64,000 bases of DNA from Clostridia bacterium (GCA_017462385.1 JAFTRE010000032.1:1-64000); one strand, 5' to 3'. Shown: positions 15,546-24,732, counted from the first letter of the stretch. Notes: generated from the letters alone by a model not told the origin. Made by a program: numbers and translations.

Positions 15546-16466
15546 ATGCCTATCAAAATACCGAACGATCTTCCTGCGGTGAAGACTCTTGCGGGCGAGA
15601 ACATTTTCGTTATGACCGAAACCCGCGCGATATCGCAGGACATCCGACCGCTTAAGATTCTTCTTTTGAACCTTATGCCGAAGAAGATTGAAACCGAAAC
15701 GCAGTTTTCCCGTCTTCTCGGCAACACGCCCCTTCAGGTTGAGCTTGAGCTTATACACACTAAAAGTCATAAATCAAAGAATGTTGCCGAGGAGCATCTT
15801 CTTGCCTTCTATAAGACCTTTGACGAGGTAAAGCACAAAAACTACGACGGCTTCATTATAACGGGCGCACCGGTTGAGCACCTTGAATTTGAGGAAGTCG
15901 AATATTGGGATGAGCTCGTCGAGATAATGGAGTGGTCGAAGACCCACGTTCACAGCACCCTTCATATATGCTGGGGAGCGCAGGCGGGGCTTTATTATCA
16001 CTACGGAATCAATAAGCACATGCTCGACGGTAAGCTTTTCGGTGTATTTCCTCACAAGGTGGACTACAAGAGGTCTATCCTTTTCCGAGGCTTCGACGAT
16101 GACTTTATGGTTCCGCAGTCGCGTCACACGACAGTCGACCGCGAGGATATAGAAAAGGTATCCGAGCTTAAAATTCTCGCCTCCTCCGAGGAAGCGGGAG
16201 TTTATGCGGTTATGAACAAAAAAGGACGGCAGATATTCATAACGGGCCATAGCGAGTACGACCCCGACACCCTTAAGGATGAGTATCTGCGTGATCTTTC
16301 GCAGGGCAAGCCGATAACAGTTCCGAAAAACTATTTCCCGAAGGACGACCCGAAGCGTCAGCCTATCGTGAGCTGGCGCGCTCACGCGAATCTTCTTTTC
16401 TCAAACTGGCTTAACTATTTCGTATATCAGACGACGCCGTATGATATAAGCGATGTTTCTAAATGA
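15546..16466 (+). CDS. metA: Homoserine O-acetyltransferase MetA
   Basis: A 306-residue homoserine O-acyltransferase of the MetA (glutamine-amidotransferase-like) fold, the first committed step of methionine synthesis. The catalytic residues fall at the family positions: Cys142 in HICWGAQ, and His235 and Glu237 in TGHSE. Residue 111 is Glu (GAPVEHL), which in studied homologues goes with acetyl-CoA use, whereas Gly111 goes with succinyl-CoA. That agrees with the O-acetylhomoserine sulfhydrylase encoded just upstream. It ends in a palindromic terminator shared with the convergent permease gene. Confidence 0.95.
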   Translation: MPIKIPNDLPAVKTLAGENIFVMTETRAISQDIRPLKILLLNLMPKKIETETQFSRLLGNTPLQVELELIHTKSHKSKNVAEEHLLAFYKTFDEVKHKNYDGFIITGAPVEHLEFEEVEYWDELVEIMEWSKTHVHSTLHICWGAQAGLYYHYGINKHMLDGKLFGVFPHKVDYKRSILFRGFDDDFMVPQSRHTTVDREDIEKVSELKILASSEEAGVYAVMNKKGRQIFITGHSEYDPDTLKDEYLRDLSQGKPITVPKNYFPKDDPKRQPIVSWRAHANLLFSNWLNYFVYQTTPYDISDVSK

Positions 16467-16506
16467 CAAAAACTGCCTCAAATCTCGTTTGAGGCAGTTT
16501 TTGTCA
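16464..16506. terminator. Shared bidirectional terminator
   Basis: A perfect 19-bp palindrome with a 5-nt TCTCG loop. The outermost bases TGA/TCA are the stop codons of metA (plus) and of the permease gene (minus). The arms carry A and T runs, so it works in both directions. Confidence 0.95.
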
Positions 16507-17484
16507 GAATATAGCGACTATCTTCAATATGTAGATTGCAACAAACATCGACAGTGCCGAGGCGATAGTCGACCAAATAACTAACTGACCCGCGAGGTCA
16601 ACGTCCGCTTTTGCCTCCTGCGCCATAGGCACGGTGGACACCGCGACAGGCGTGGTAAAGAGTGCAACGAAGCAGGCGTAGTGCGCCACCTCGAAATCAA
16701 AGAAGAGTATGGATGCTGTGAGGGCAAGAAGAGGAGTAACGACGGTCTTCATCACAGTTCCGAAGATTATCTCATGCTTCATATTCCTTATAACGCCGAA
16801 CTCAAGCTGTGCACCAAGCGCAAGAAGTGCCAAGGGGGTAGCGGCGCTTGCAAGGTAGGATATCGTTTGATAAAGCGGCTTGATGTCGGATAGGCGGAAG
16901 GCTATATCGGCGCTCGTGAGTCCTGCGCGAATACCAAGGCAGCCGAGTGCCAGCGCAACTCCGACGATGAGAGGATTTGTAACGATATCAAAAAGCGTCT
17001 TTTTGACGCTTACGCGCTCACCCTCCGTGCTGTAAACTGAGAGCGATAATACCGCGAGGATATTGAACACGGGTATCGAAACCGCCGAAAGAAGCGAGGC
17101 AACTGCACCGCCAGATGAGCCGCAAACCGACTCTACGAGAGGGATACCGATAAGCGCAAAGTTCGAGCGGAAAACGCTCTGAATAAGCGGACCTTTGCGC
17201 GCTCTTTCCTTCGTAAAGAGGTGTGTGAGCGGCAGAGCGAGCGCGAAAAGCAAAAGAATTGCCACTACGGCGTAGAGGATAAAGCCGGGATTCATCACCG
17301 CTACGTCCTCAACCTTGTATATATTAAGGAAAAGCGATGCAGGAAGAAGAATCTTAAAGACGATTTTATTAAGTCCCTTAACCAGACCCTGCGGAATGAT
17401 TCCGAGCTTTTTTAATAGGTATCCGATAGCTACCATTATAATAATCGGCGCTACGGCGTTCAGTGAAAATAAGAATGATTCCAT
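16504..17484 (-). CDS. AEC family permease
   Basis: A 326-residue integral membrane protein of the auxin efflux carrier (AEC) family, with about ten hydrophobic segments in two halves and the typical start NAVAPIIIMVAIGYLLKKLG. Family members move malate, malonate or other organic anions; the substrate here cannot be told. A weak AGAAAG ribosome binding site precedes the ATG. It is monocistronic and converges on metA. Whether it is linked to methionine metabolism is open. Confidence 0.88.
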   Translation of the reverse strand: MESFLFSLNAVAPIIIMVAIGYLLKKLGIIPQGLVKGLNKIVFKILLPASLFLNIYKVEDVAVMNPGFILYAVVAILLLFALALPLTHLFTKERARKGPLIQSVFRSNFALIGIPLVESVCGSSGGAVASLLSAVSIPVFNILAVLSLSVYSTEGERVSVKKTLFDIVTNPLIVGVALALGCLGIRAGLTSADIAFRLSDIKPLYQTISYLASAATPLALLALGAQLEFGVIRNMKHEIIFGTVMKTVVTPLLALTASILFFDFEVAHYACFVALFTTPVAVSTVPMAQEAKADVDLAGQLVIWSTIASALSMFVAIYILKIVAIF

Positions 17485-17559
17485 ATAAAAAACTTTCTAA
17501 AAAATTCGATATACAACCATTTTATCACAAAGCGCGGGATAAATCAACCGCAAATCCCA

Positions 17560-17604
17560 AAAAACATCAGCGCGCGAGAATTGTCCTCGCGCGCTGATGT
17601 TTTT
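17560..17604 (-). terminator. Terminator of the DUF6514-like gene
   Basis: ACATCAGCGCGCGAG and CTCGCGCGCTGATGT form a long GC-rich stem with A/T runs on both sides. It begins directly after the stop codon at 17606 and can also stop transcription entering from the other side. Confidence 0.9.
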
Positions 17605-17605
17605 G

Positions 17606-17905
17606 CTATTTCACGCCTATCTCATCCTCAAGAATATATCCAAGGTCGATAGGCGTTGCAAGATTATCCACCGCCTTTTCGAAAAAGTCGATAGCTTTTC
17701 CGGGATCTGAAAAGACCTCGTTCGTGCTTGCCGTGCTCCTTGGCATATCCTCACCGCTCATCGTGACTCTCACCGAATAAAGCGGAATTCTGAAGCTCGC
17801 AAAGCGTCGGCTCTCGCACATTACAAGCTCGTAGAGGTAATCCATCCCCTCGGCACATCTTGCCTCGCTTCTTATAACCGTTTCCTTCAACTTGTCCTCT
17901 CTCAT
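17606..17905 (-). CDS. Small conserved protein, DUF6514-like
   Basis: A 99-residue protein without membrane segments or known catalytic motifs. The ending NLATPIDLGYILEDEI and the short beta-rich middle (YLYELVMCESRRF) resemble the Clostridial DUF6514 family, whose function is unknown. The start has AAAGGA 8 nt upstream and the gene has its own terminator, so it is real. I infer no role. Confidence 0.7.
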   Translation of the reverse strand: MREDKLKETVIRSEARCAEGMDYLYELVMCESRRFASFRIPLYSVRVTMSGEDMPRSTASTNEVFSDPGKAIDFFEKAVDNLATPIDLGYILEDEIGVK

Positions 17906-18207
17906 AGCTGAAATTCCTTTCGTTTTATAACGTATTTATTGTACCATAATTGAGAGGAGCTTTGCGGTTAAGATAGGCGCGCCGCTTTCCGTATCGAAAA
18001 AAATCTTAATAAGTCGAAATTGCAAAAGTTGCTCTTTTTATCAAAAAATCCCTGCGAATCTGTCGCAGGGATTTGTAAATTTATAGATGTTTTATTGCAA
18101 GTAATGATTGGAAATCAGCCGTATTGGCTCAAAAACCGTCAAAAAAGCATTAAAAAATATTGTTTTATGCCACATTGACAGTCGCTTGGCAATATTTGCA
18201 ATCTTAA
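17906..18207 (-). other. Intergenic with one terminator-like hairpin
   Basis: The only clear structure is at 18046-18074, where AAATCCCTGCGA and CGCAGGGATTT pair. On the minus strand the hairpin is followed by TTTTTTGAT, so it is probably the terminator of the thioesterase gene about 135 nt upstream. No gene is seen. Confidence 0.6.
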
Positions 18208-18918
18208 TCAGATATCAGTAAGCGTTATTTGTGCCTCGGTATTCACGCGTCCGTCCGAACGAACGGTGCGCAGATAATAGCATCCGTCCTCCTCGGCAAG
18301 ATATACTTTGAGCAGCTCGTTTGCCGGTGCGTCGTTCGGGTAACTTATGGAGATTGAGGCTATGCGGCGATTCTCCATCGGGAGAAAGGTTGCGTAAAGG
18401 TCGGGGTAGGTGGTGTTGTTCATATGATTGTTCTGGTCTATCTCGCCGTAGCGCACTCTGTACTCGCCAACCTCGCGTATAGACGTGGGAACTCTGAAGC
18501 GCCCAATATCAAGGTCAATCGGCGGGAGCGTCTTGAGCGGAAGCGAAAAATCGTCAACACGGACGAGCGAGCGCGACTCGACGTCAACGAGCGCCCAAAC
18601 CGATATTGCCTTGGCAATTATCTGCTCACCCCTCGTGAGCGCGTAGCACCTGACAAAGCTGTAACCGCGGCTGTCGCAGGGGAAGGTCGTGGCTCTCAAG
18701 CAGTCGTATGCGCGCACGGTGTCGTAAAACTCTATCTTTATTCGGCTGATAATAAACGCCTTGCCCATAGCCCTCAGCTCGTCGTAGGACATTCCGTTGT
18801 CGGTAAGCTGCTGTTGAGCGGCGCTCTGAATGTATCGAAGAAGTGCTGACGCGCGGCAAACTCCGTTGAAATCAACGTCGTGCACGTCAACGCATATATC
18901 TTTTGTAAATCCGTTCAT
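18208..18918 (-). CDS. Acyl-ACP thioesterase
   Basis: A 236-residue double-hotdog protein of the FatA/FatB-like bacterial acyl-ACP thioesterase family, which releases fatty acids from acyl carrier protein. The first hotdog runs from ~5 to 130. The second (from ~140) has the family motif GEIDQNNHMNNTTYPD, with the conserved Asn-His region of the active site. Expected in the cytosol. GGAG lies 9 nt before the ATG. It is monocistronic. Bacterial members often prefer medium-chain acyl groups, but chain length cannot be read from sequence here. Confidence 0.88.
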   Translation of the reverse strand: MNGFTKDICVDVHDVDFNGVCRASALLRYIQSAAQQQLTDNGMSYDELRAMGKAFIISRIKIEFYDTVRAYDCLRATTFPCDSRGYSFVRCYALTRGEQIIAKAISVWALVDVESRSLVRVDDFSLPLKTLPPIDLDIGRFRVPTSIREVGEYRVRYGEIDQNNHMNNTTYPDLYATFLPMENRRIASISISYPNDAPANELLKVYLAEEDGCYYLRTVRSDGRVNTEAQITLTDI

Positions 18919-19008
18919 TTTTATATCTCCAAAAATAACTTTTGAAACAATATTACACCAAAAATTTCTCTAAATCAAGAACATTTTTTTAATTTTTTCG
19001 CATAACGG

Positions 19009-19037
19009 TAGACAAAGTCGGACAAATATGTTACCAT
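19009..19037 (+). promoter_or_regulatory. Possible promoter of trxA
   Basis: TAGACA (19009-19014), 17 nt, TACCAT (19032-19037). It matches the consensus only in part, but it is the best candidate upstream of the trxA ribosome binding site. Confidence 0.45.
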
Positions 19038-19110
19038 TAGGTTGGTATTGGTTAAGTGTGAATAATCCAAACCCGCTCTTAAAAGAAAAACTTGAAAAGG
19101 AGTTTTGAAA

Positions 19111-19431
19111 ATGATAAATTTAACTAAAGATAATTTTGATAAGGAGGTAGCAAAACACAAAGGTCTCGTTGTTATCGACCTCTTTGCAACCTGGTGCGGC
19201 CCTTGCCGTATGCTCGCACCCGTCCTCGAGGAGCTTGAGGCAGAGTACCCCGAGGTTAAGTTCTGTAAAATAAACGTGGACGACGAGCGCGAGCTCGCAA
19301 TGCAGTTCAAGGTGGAGAGTATACCCATGGTAGCCTTCGTGAAGGACGACGTATTTCTTGATATGTCGGTAGGCTTCGTTCCGAAGGCGTCGCTTTCCTC
19401 GCTTATAGAAAAGTATAAGGAAAACGAGTGA
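19111..19431 (+). CDS. trxA: Thioredoxin
   Basis: A 106-residue thioredoxin with the active site WCGPC at residues 28-32 and the cis-proline in SIPMV (Pro72). It reduces protein disulfides in the cytosol. The start is ATG 19111, 8 nt after AAGGAG; a TTG two codons earlier is unlikely. It overlaps the next gene by one base (TGATG), and that partner is a ferredoxin:thioredoxin reductase catalytic-type protein. This implies electrons from ferredoxin rather than only from an NADPH-dependent reductase. Confidence 0.95.
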   Translation: MINLTKDNFDKEVAKHKGLVVIDLFATWCGPCRMLAPVLEELEAEYPEVKFCKINVDDERELAMQFKVESIPMVAFVKDDVFLDMSVGFVPKASLSSLIEKYKENE

Positions 19432-19631
19432 TGAAGAAAATACGCTTTAACGAAGACCCAGAGATAGTCGCGTCAATAAAGGAAGGCTTGAAGCGTACGG
19501 GCGGATACTGCCCCTGCCGCCTTGAGCGAACCGAGGATAACAAGTGCATCTGCCGCGAGTTTCGCGAGCAGATAGCGGATGAGAACTTCGAGGGCTATTG
19601 CCACTGTATGCTTTATTACAAATCAAAATAA
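19431..19631 (+). CDS. Mini ferredoxin:thioredoxin reductase catalytic subunit
   Basis: A 66-residue protein with the six cysteines of FTR catalytic subunits: CPC at 27-29, CIC at 39-41 and CHC at 57-59. In plant-type FTRc these bind a [4Fe-4S] cluster and form the active disulfide. Spacing is CPC-x9-CIC-x15-CHC, whereas the cyanobacterial form has x16 and x8, and the protein is about half the usual length. No variable subunit is nearby. Translational coupling to trxA strongly suggests it reduces that thioredoxin. Confidence 0.85.
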   Translation: MKKIRFNEDPEIVASIKEGLKRTGGYCPCRLERTEDNKCICREFREQIADENFEGYCHCMLYYKSK

Positions 19632-19649
19632 TTATCCGAAGAGCCGACC

Positions 19650-19694
19650 GCAAAAAAGAAGACCGAGATTTCGTTATCTCGGTCTTCTTTTTGC
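19650..19694 (+). terminator. Terminator of trxA-FTR unit
   Basis: AAAGAAGACCGAGAT and ATCTCGGTCTTCTTT pair around TTCGTT and are flanked by A and T runs, so it may work in both directions. Confidence 0.92.
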
Positions 19695-19776
19695 GTATAA
19701 TGGTAATTTTCATAGAAAAACCGTCGAAAGAGCCTACTTTAGTCGTAATTTTTGGAAATGTTAACGGCATATCTTA

Positions 19777-19805
19777 TTGATACTCGAATAATTAACTGAT
19801 ATAAT
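19777..19805 (+). promoter_or_regulatory. Promoter of the MBG-repeat protein gene
   Basis: TTGATA (19777-19782), 17 nt, TATAAT (19800-19805), about 40 nt before the start codon. Confidence 0.8.
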
Positions 19806-19845
19806 TAAATGGTAAATATTGGTAGAGTTCGAAAGGATGTAAAAA

Positions 19846-22800
19846 ATGCAATTTCTGAAAAAGGCGACAGTGGTGATAGTAACCCTTTTGGCGTTCGTTT
19901 TTATAGGAAGCTCCGTGAGCGCCGAGGGCAGCTTGCCACGTGAGGTGACATGTGAGAATGAATCGGCAGAGGCGTCAGAGATTTCAACTATCCTGCCGGC
20001 AGAGAACTATTGGACATATTCGCCCAGAATCAGTGACGTCTATGCAAACGAGTTGCCATCTCCTGTCGCATCAGCGCAGTTTGGAGAGGTAGTCTTCCTT
20101 TATTCAAGGGCGATAGGCGGCTCGTACAGCGAGAACTTCACAGGCGAGCTTGGCATTTGGTATATGAAGGCTGTGGTTTTTGCAAGCGAGAGCTATACAG
20201 CTCTTGAATCCGAGCCGATTTCCTTTTCGGTGCTCGAGGAGTCTATCGTCGGCGTGTCAATCCTAACCCCTCCCGAGAAAACCGATTATATAGCCTTTGA
20301 CGCCTTCGATTCTCGCGGTCTTTCCTTGCTTGCGACCTATAATAGCGGCAGAACCGAAACTGTCGAATCGGAGAATATCAGTATATCCTATCAGCGCGCC
20401 GCTCATATACTTTGGCCTGACACTGCGGTTTTTGCTTCATTTATGGGGTGCTCGGTCGCCGTTCCCATCAGCGTTGAACGCGCGGATTATGACATCTCGT
20501 CGATAATTTTCGAGTCATGCGACGTCGTATATAACGGTGAATACCAAACGATAACGCCAACAGGTGAGTTACCGACCGGACTCGACGGCATACCGCTTGA
20601 ATACACGGTATATTCCGGCAAGTGCGACGTCGGGGTATATACCGTAACGATGATTTTTTCGACGGAAAGCGAGCAGTATAACACACCCGAGCCGATCAGC
20701 GCAACACTCCGCATTTTGCCGCTTGAGGTTGAAATAGTGTGGTCGGACGAGCCGCTCGTCTACGACGGAACTCAAAAGCTCCCGCACGCAAAAGCCTTCG
20801 ACGAGCGCGGTGAGGCGCTTGAGCTTACCGTTCTCGGCGGCAAGATAGCGGCGGGGGAAGGGTATACCGCAACGGCAATTCTGCATTCGGATAACTACGC
20901 GCCCAAAAACCCGAGCTATACCTATCGAATATTAAAGGCAGACTACGATATGTCGCACGTTAGCTGGGAGTACTCCGATTACACGTACGACGGTAAAGAA
21001 AAATCGGTGACGCTTATTAATTTGCCCGAGGGAGTTAGCGTTACCGCTTACATTAACGCCTTTGCAAGCGACTGTGGCAACTACGTCGCGCAAGCAAGGT
21101 TTTCGTACGACGCCGTAAACTATAACGAGCCGTCCGTTTCGCCGTGTCGGTGGCAAATTCTTCCGGCGGAATATGACATTTCGGGAATAGTTTTTTCGGA
21201 CTCAGAGTTCGTCTACGACGGGAAGATGCATTTTCCGCTCTTGAGCGGTAGCTTTCCCGTCGGTGCTGACGGAAGCTCGCCGAGCTATACGCTCACGAAG
21301 GGCGCAACGCACGTGTCGGACGGGTGCGTAAGAGTTGTGCTTACGTTCGCCTCAGTCAGTAAAAATTACATTGCGCCAAGCCCGCTCTGCGCCACCGTCA
21401 GAATAACTCCAAGGAAGATAACGATAGATTGGAGCGGCACGGAGCTCGTTTTCAGCGGGGAAGCGCAAGTGCCGCAAGCCTACTCCCCTTATTGCGGCTT
21501 AACCGTAAGCGGTGAGGCTACCGACGCGGGCGAGTATATCGCCGTTGCCGTGGCTGATTCCACCGACTTTTTAATTGAAAACGGCGAGTGCGCCTACCGT
21601 ATAAAAAAGGCTGAAAATGCCCTGACCTCACCTCTGGCCGTCGTCGATATATACGAGAGCGGAACACCCTCGCCCGTGGCAAATCTTTTACACGGAGTGG
21701 CACTATTCCGTTATTTCGCCGACGAGGCGTGCACCGTGGAGCTCTCACTTCCTCTCCCTGCGGGCGAGGTGTTCGTTAAGGCGTATTGCGATGAGAGCGA
21801 GAATTATCTTGCCTTTGAAAGTGCCGCGGTAGCCTTCACCGTAACCCCCGTTTTACCCGTCGGCATAGCTCTTGAGAATTTCCGTCAAAGCTACCTCGCA
21901 TACGAGGTAGTTTCGGCAGGTGACGTGGTGGTTTATCTATGCTACAACGACGGAGGCAGAGCGATAATTCCGCACTCTGATCTGACTTTTAGCTATGAGC
22001 GTGCAGACTCCTTTCGTTTCGGTGACGCGAGCGTAACAGTCGGATATTCCGGCTTCGAAGCAAGCCTCCCTGTCAATATTCTGCGCGCGGACTACGACCT
22101 TTCGGGCGTGGTTTGGTCGAAAAACAGCTTCGTTTACGACGGCGAGGAAAAGCGCCTGACTCTCACGGGACTTCCCGAAGGAGTTTTTGTCACCTACTAT
22201 GAAAACAACGGCAAGCGAGGCGCAGGCGAATACGAAATAATAGCTCACCTCTCCTACGACGAAGATAATTACAATCCTCCCACTCTTCCCACCTGCCGCC
22301 TCGTTATCAAAAAGTGCGGCGTGGCGATACCAACCATACAGAATAGCGAATACAGTGCCGCTTATCAATCCGCGCCGATAAAGGACAGTCCCTTATATTC
22401 CGTCGAAAATATTTCGGTGAAGGACGCAGGAGTGTACACAGTAAGCTTCACCCTTGCCGACCCTCAAAATTACGAGTGGATAGACAATGAGGGCGCGGTG
22501 TGCACCGCGAGGTTCGAGATTGTGGCGCGTGAGATTTCGCTCCATATTCCACCCGTCACGGTATATCTCTTTGAAGGCCTGCCTACCGACGAGGTGCGGT
22601 ATGTCGAGAGCGGCATCGACGGCACTCTTGTAGAAATCACTCTTCGCACCCTTGAGGGCGGCGTCGTGGGCATAAGCTCCGACAGAAACTTTTGCGTAAG
22701 GGTGATAGGCGGTGAGGTCGTGCGCAAGGCTTCGCTCTCTCCCACCGCCACAAAGCTTGTGCTCCTCGTGCTCTTGCTCCTTTTAATACTCGCCCTTCTT

Positions 22801-23379
22801 ATCTTTGTCATTAAAAAATACGGCAGACGAGTCCTCCTTCGCATAAGAAGAAAAAGAACTGCTCCCGTCCGCTTGAGTGTCGCAGCTGACGATGCGGAAG
22901 ATTGCGATATCCCCACCCCCGTGTCACAAAAAGTACCCGAAGAGCAGAGTGATATGACGGAAGAGAGCAGAGTGGAGAACAGTATAGAGAGCAGCATAGA
23001 AGAGAGCATTTTGGCTATGGATGAGTCGCGCGCAGACGAGCTGATAAGCGACGCGCTTGCAAAAAATCTTCTCCGCAAGGACGACACCGTGATCGAAACC
23101 TACGGTAAGCGAAAAAGCATTATAAACGTTGATACCCTGAGCACGAGCTTTTCCTCGGGCGAGAGAGTCGATGTTAATCTCTTGAAGAGGAAATCCCTCG
23201 TACCCTACGATACGGGTTACATCAAGGTGCTTGCAAGGGGAGTGATAGATAAGCCGCTTCGCATATATGCAAACGATTTCAGCTTAAGCGCCGTTAAAAT
23301 GATAGCCTTGACGGGCGGAGAAGCCGTCAGGTGCGTCACGGCGCGCAGAGGCGAAAGAGAAAAGCCGCAAAACTCTTGA
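19846..23379 (+). CDS. Membrane-anchored MBG-repeat protein with L15-like tail
   Basis: A 1177-residue surface protein. The signal peptide ends near SSVSAEG (~27). The exterior (~30-960) holds repeated modules of the MBG/YDG bacterial beta-sandwich type. Repeat units begin with YDISSIIF, YDMSHVSW, YDISGIVF and YDLSGVVW, each followed by VYNGE or VYDGK-type strands. A Leu-rich membrane helix lies at ~969-992 and a basic stop-transfer follows. The cytoplasmic tail (~185 residues) has an acidic Ser/Glu linker and then a ~75-residue segment (NVDTLSTSF ... YIKVLARGVIDKPL ... SLSAVKMIALTGG) like the C-terminal part of ribosomal protein L15. Function unknown; it may link the surface to the cytoplasm. 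RBS AAAGGA. Confidence 0.82.
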   Translation: MQFLKKATVVIVTLLAFVFIGSSVSAEGSLPREVTCENESAEASEISTILPAENYWTYSPRISDVYANELPSPVASAQFGEVVFLYSRAIGGSYSENFTGELGIWYMKAVVFASESYTALESEPISFSVLEESIVGVSILTPPEKTDYIAFDAFDSRGLSLLATYNSGRTETVESENISISYQRAAHILWPDTAVFASFMGCSVAVPISVERADYDISSIIFESCDVVYNGEYQTITPTGELPTGLDGIPLEYTVYSGKCDVGVYTVTMIFSTESEQYNTPEPISATLRILPLEVEIVWSDEPLVYDGTQKLPHAKAFDERGEALELTVLGGKIAAGEGYTATAILHSDNYAPKNPSYTYRILKADYDMSHVSWEYSDYTYDGKEKSVTLINLPEGVSVTAYINAFASDCGNYVAQARFSYDAVNYNEPSVSPCRWQILPAEYDISGIVFSDSEFVYDGKMHFPLLSGSFPVGADGSSPSYTLTKGATHVSDGCVRVVLTFASVSKNYIAPSPLCATVRITPRKITIDWSGTELVFSGEAQVPQAYSPYCGLTVSGEATDAGEYIAVAVADSTDFLIENGECAYRIKKAENALTSPLAVVDIYESGTPSPVANLLHGVALFRYFADEACTVELSLPLPAGEVFVKAYCDESENYLAFESAAVAFTVTPVLPVGIALENFRQSYLAYEVVSAGDVVVYLCYNDGGRAIIPHSDLTFSYERADSFRFGDASVTVGYSGFEASLPVNILRADYDLSGVVWSKNSFVYDGEEKRLTLTGLPEGVFVTYYENNGKRGAGEYEIIAHLSYDEDNYNPPTLPTCRLVIKKCGVAIPTIQNSEYSAAYQSAPIKDSPLYSVENISVKDAGVYTVSFTLADPQNYEWIDNEGAVCTARFEIVAREISLHIPPVTVYLFEGLPTDEVRYVESGIDGTLVEITLRTLEGGVVGISSDRNFCVRVIGGEVVRKASLSPTATKLVLLVLLLLLILALLIFVIKKYGRRVLLRIRRKRTAPVRLSVAADDAEDCDIPTPVSQKVPEEQSDMTEESRVENSIESSIEESILAMDESRADELISDALAKNLLRKDDTVIETYGKRKSIINVDTLSTSFSSGERVDVNLLKRKSLVPYDTGYIKVLARGVIDKPLRIYANDFSLSAVKMIALTGGEAVRCVTARRGEREKPQNS

Positions 23380-23404
23380 CAAATTTTTCGTTTGGTGCTA
23401 TAAT
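23376..23404 (+). promoter_or_regulatory. Promoter of the ECF S component gene
   Basis: TTGACA (23376-23381), 17 nt, TATAAT (23399-23404). The -35 contains the TGA stop codon of the preceding gene. Confidence 0.85.
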
Positions 23405-23459
23405 CTCTAAAAAAGTTCCGCGCGCAAAGGTCGCCTGCGTTTCGGTTAGGAGATACAGT

Positions 23460-23990
23460 ATGAGAAACAGTAAATTTGACGTTAAGAGAATGGTCTATCT
23501 TGCGCTTTTCACGGCGCTTGTTGTCGTTTTGCAGTTTATTCCTATAAGATTCGGCACGTTTGAGCTTGCCCTTTCCGTTCCCGTGATAGTCGTCGGTGCG
23601 GCGGTATGCGGTATAGGTGCGGGTGCTTGGCTCGGCTTCGTTTTCGGCTTCGTCGTCCTTTTCCTTCCCGGAACGTCTGCATTTTTGAGCTTCAACCTTG
23701 TCGGAACTATCCTTACGGTTATTCTTAAGGGTGCGTTTGCGGGCACTCTTGCCGGTGTCGTTTACAAGCTGCTTGAGTGGAAAAACCGCTATATCGCAGT
23801 CGTTGTTGCGGCAGTCGTTGCCACCTTTGTTAATACCCTCGTATTCATTATCGGTTCGCTTATCTTTTTTGAATCCGATATTGCTACGGTCATCAGCATT
23901 TTCGTGAGCGTTAATTTCCTCATAGAGCTGGTCTTGAATATGGTACTCGTTCCGACCGTTTACAGAATTATAAATATCAAAAAAGGTTAA
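23460..23990 (+). CDS. ECF transporter S component
   Basis: A 176-residue membrane protein with about six hydrophobic helices, the size and start (KRMVYLALFTALVVVLQFIP) of ECF-type vitamin transporter substrate-binding S components. It would pair with a shared EcfA/A'/T module encoded elsewhere. The start ATG 23460 follows AGGAG by 7 nt; the longer frame from 23331 has no support. The substrate is not evident. The ~50-nt leader is too short and unstructured for a recognisable vitamin riboswitch. Confidence 0.85.
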   Translation: MRNSKFDVKRMVYLALFTALVVVLQFIPIRFGTFELALSVPVIVVGAAVCGIGAGAWLGFVFGFVVLFLPGTSAFLSFNLVGTILTVILKGAFAGTLAGVVYKLLEWKNRYIAVVVAAVVATFVNTLVFIIGSLIFFESDIATVISIFVSVNFLIELVLNMVLVPTVYRIINIKKG

Positions 23991-23995
23991 AACGT

Positions 23996-24030
23996 CAGAA
24001 GCACGAGATGAACTCTTGTGCTTCTGTTTT
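23996..24030 (+). terminator. Terminator after the ECF S gene
   Basis: CAGAAGCACGAG and CTCTTGTGCTTCTG form a stem followed by TTTTCTC. The ribosome binding site of rluA follows at once. Confidence 0.8.
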
Positions 24031-24045
24031 CTCTTGGAGTCGATT

Positions 24046-24732
24046 ATGAAAATACTTTATAAAAGCCGAGATACAATTGCGGCGCTGAAGCCGCCCGGCG
24101 TGCCGAGTCAGCCCGACCCTACGGGTGACGGTGATATGCTCACTCTTCTTTCGGAGCATATGAGAGCTCTTGGCGAGCACCGCGAGCTATACCTCGTCCA
24201 CCGCCTTGACCGCGCGGTCGGCGGAGTTATGATATTTGCGCGAAATAAAAAAAGCGCCGCGAGCCTTTCGGGGCAGGCGGCAGAGCATACGCTCACGAAA
24301 AAATACTACGCAGTAGTGGAAGGTCTTGCGGAAGAGAAAGCATATCTTAAGGACTATCTTTATAAGGACTCCGCAAAGGGCAAGGCGTTCGTCGTTGACA
24401 GAGCTCGCGCGGGTGTCAAGGAAGCAACCCTGTCTTACGAACGAGTGGGCGCGGTGGAAACAGAGCGCGGCACTTTAAGCCTTCTTCTCGTCACCCTGAT
24501 GAGCGGCAGATTTCATCAGATACGCGCCCAGCTATCCTCTCGCGGTCTTTCAATAGTCGGCGACGGCAAATACGGTAGCCGCGATAAGCGCACGAGGTGC
24601 GCACTGTTTTGCCACAGTATGACATTCTCGGAGCGGGGCGACGTGAGGTGCGTCAGCGCACTTCCCGACCTTACGGCTTATCCTTGGTCGCTCTTTGCCG
24701 AAAAATTTGAAGGGAGGGAAGAACTCATATGA
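24046..24732 (+). CDS. RluA family pseudouridine synthase
   Basis: A 228-residue pseudouridine synthase of the RluA/RsuA superfamily. The catalytic aspartate is in VHRLDRAVGG and the RNA-binding motif GRFHQIRAQL lies in the second half. It has no N-terminal S4 domain, so it belongs with the short RluA-type enzymes. The target in rRNA or tRNA cannot be told. ATG 24046 has GGAG 6 nt upstream. It overlaps alaX by ATGA, so the two are translationally coupled. Confidence 0.9.
   Translation: MKILYKSRDTIAALKPPGVPSQPDPTGDGDMLTLLSEHMRALGEHRELYLVHRLDRAVGGVMIFARNKKSAASLSGQAAEHTLTKKYYAVVEGLAEEKAYLKDYLYKDSAKGKAFVVDRARAGVKEATLSYERVGAVETERGTLSLLLVTLMSGRFHQIRAQLSSRGLSIVGDGKYGSRDKRTRCALFCHSMTFSERGDVRCVSALPDLTAYPWSLFAEKFEGREELI

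Noticed and set aside
23405..23459. Vitamin or preQ1 riboswitch before the ECF S gene at 23460
   Set aside because: The leader is about 50 nt and I find no conserved aptamer core; only a weak CGCA/TGCG hairpin.
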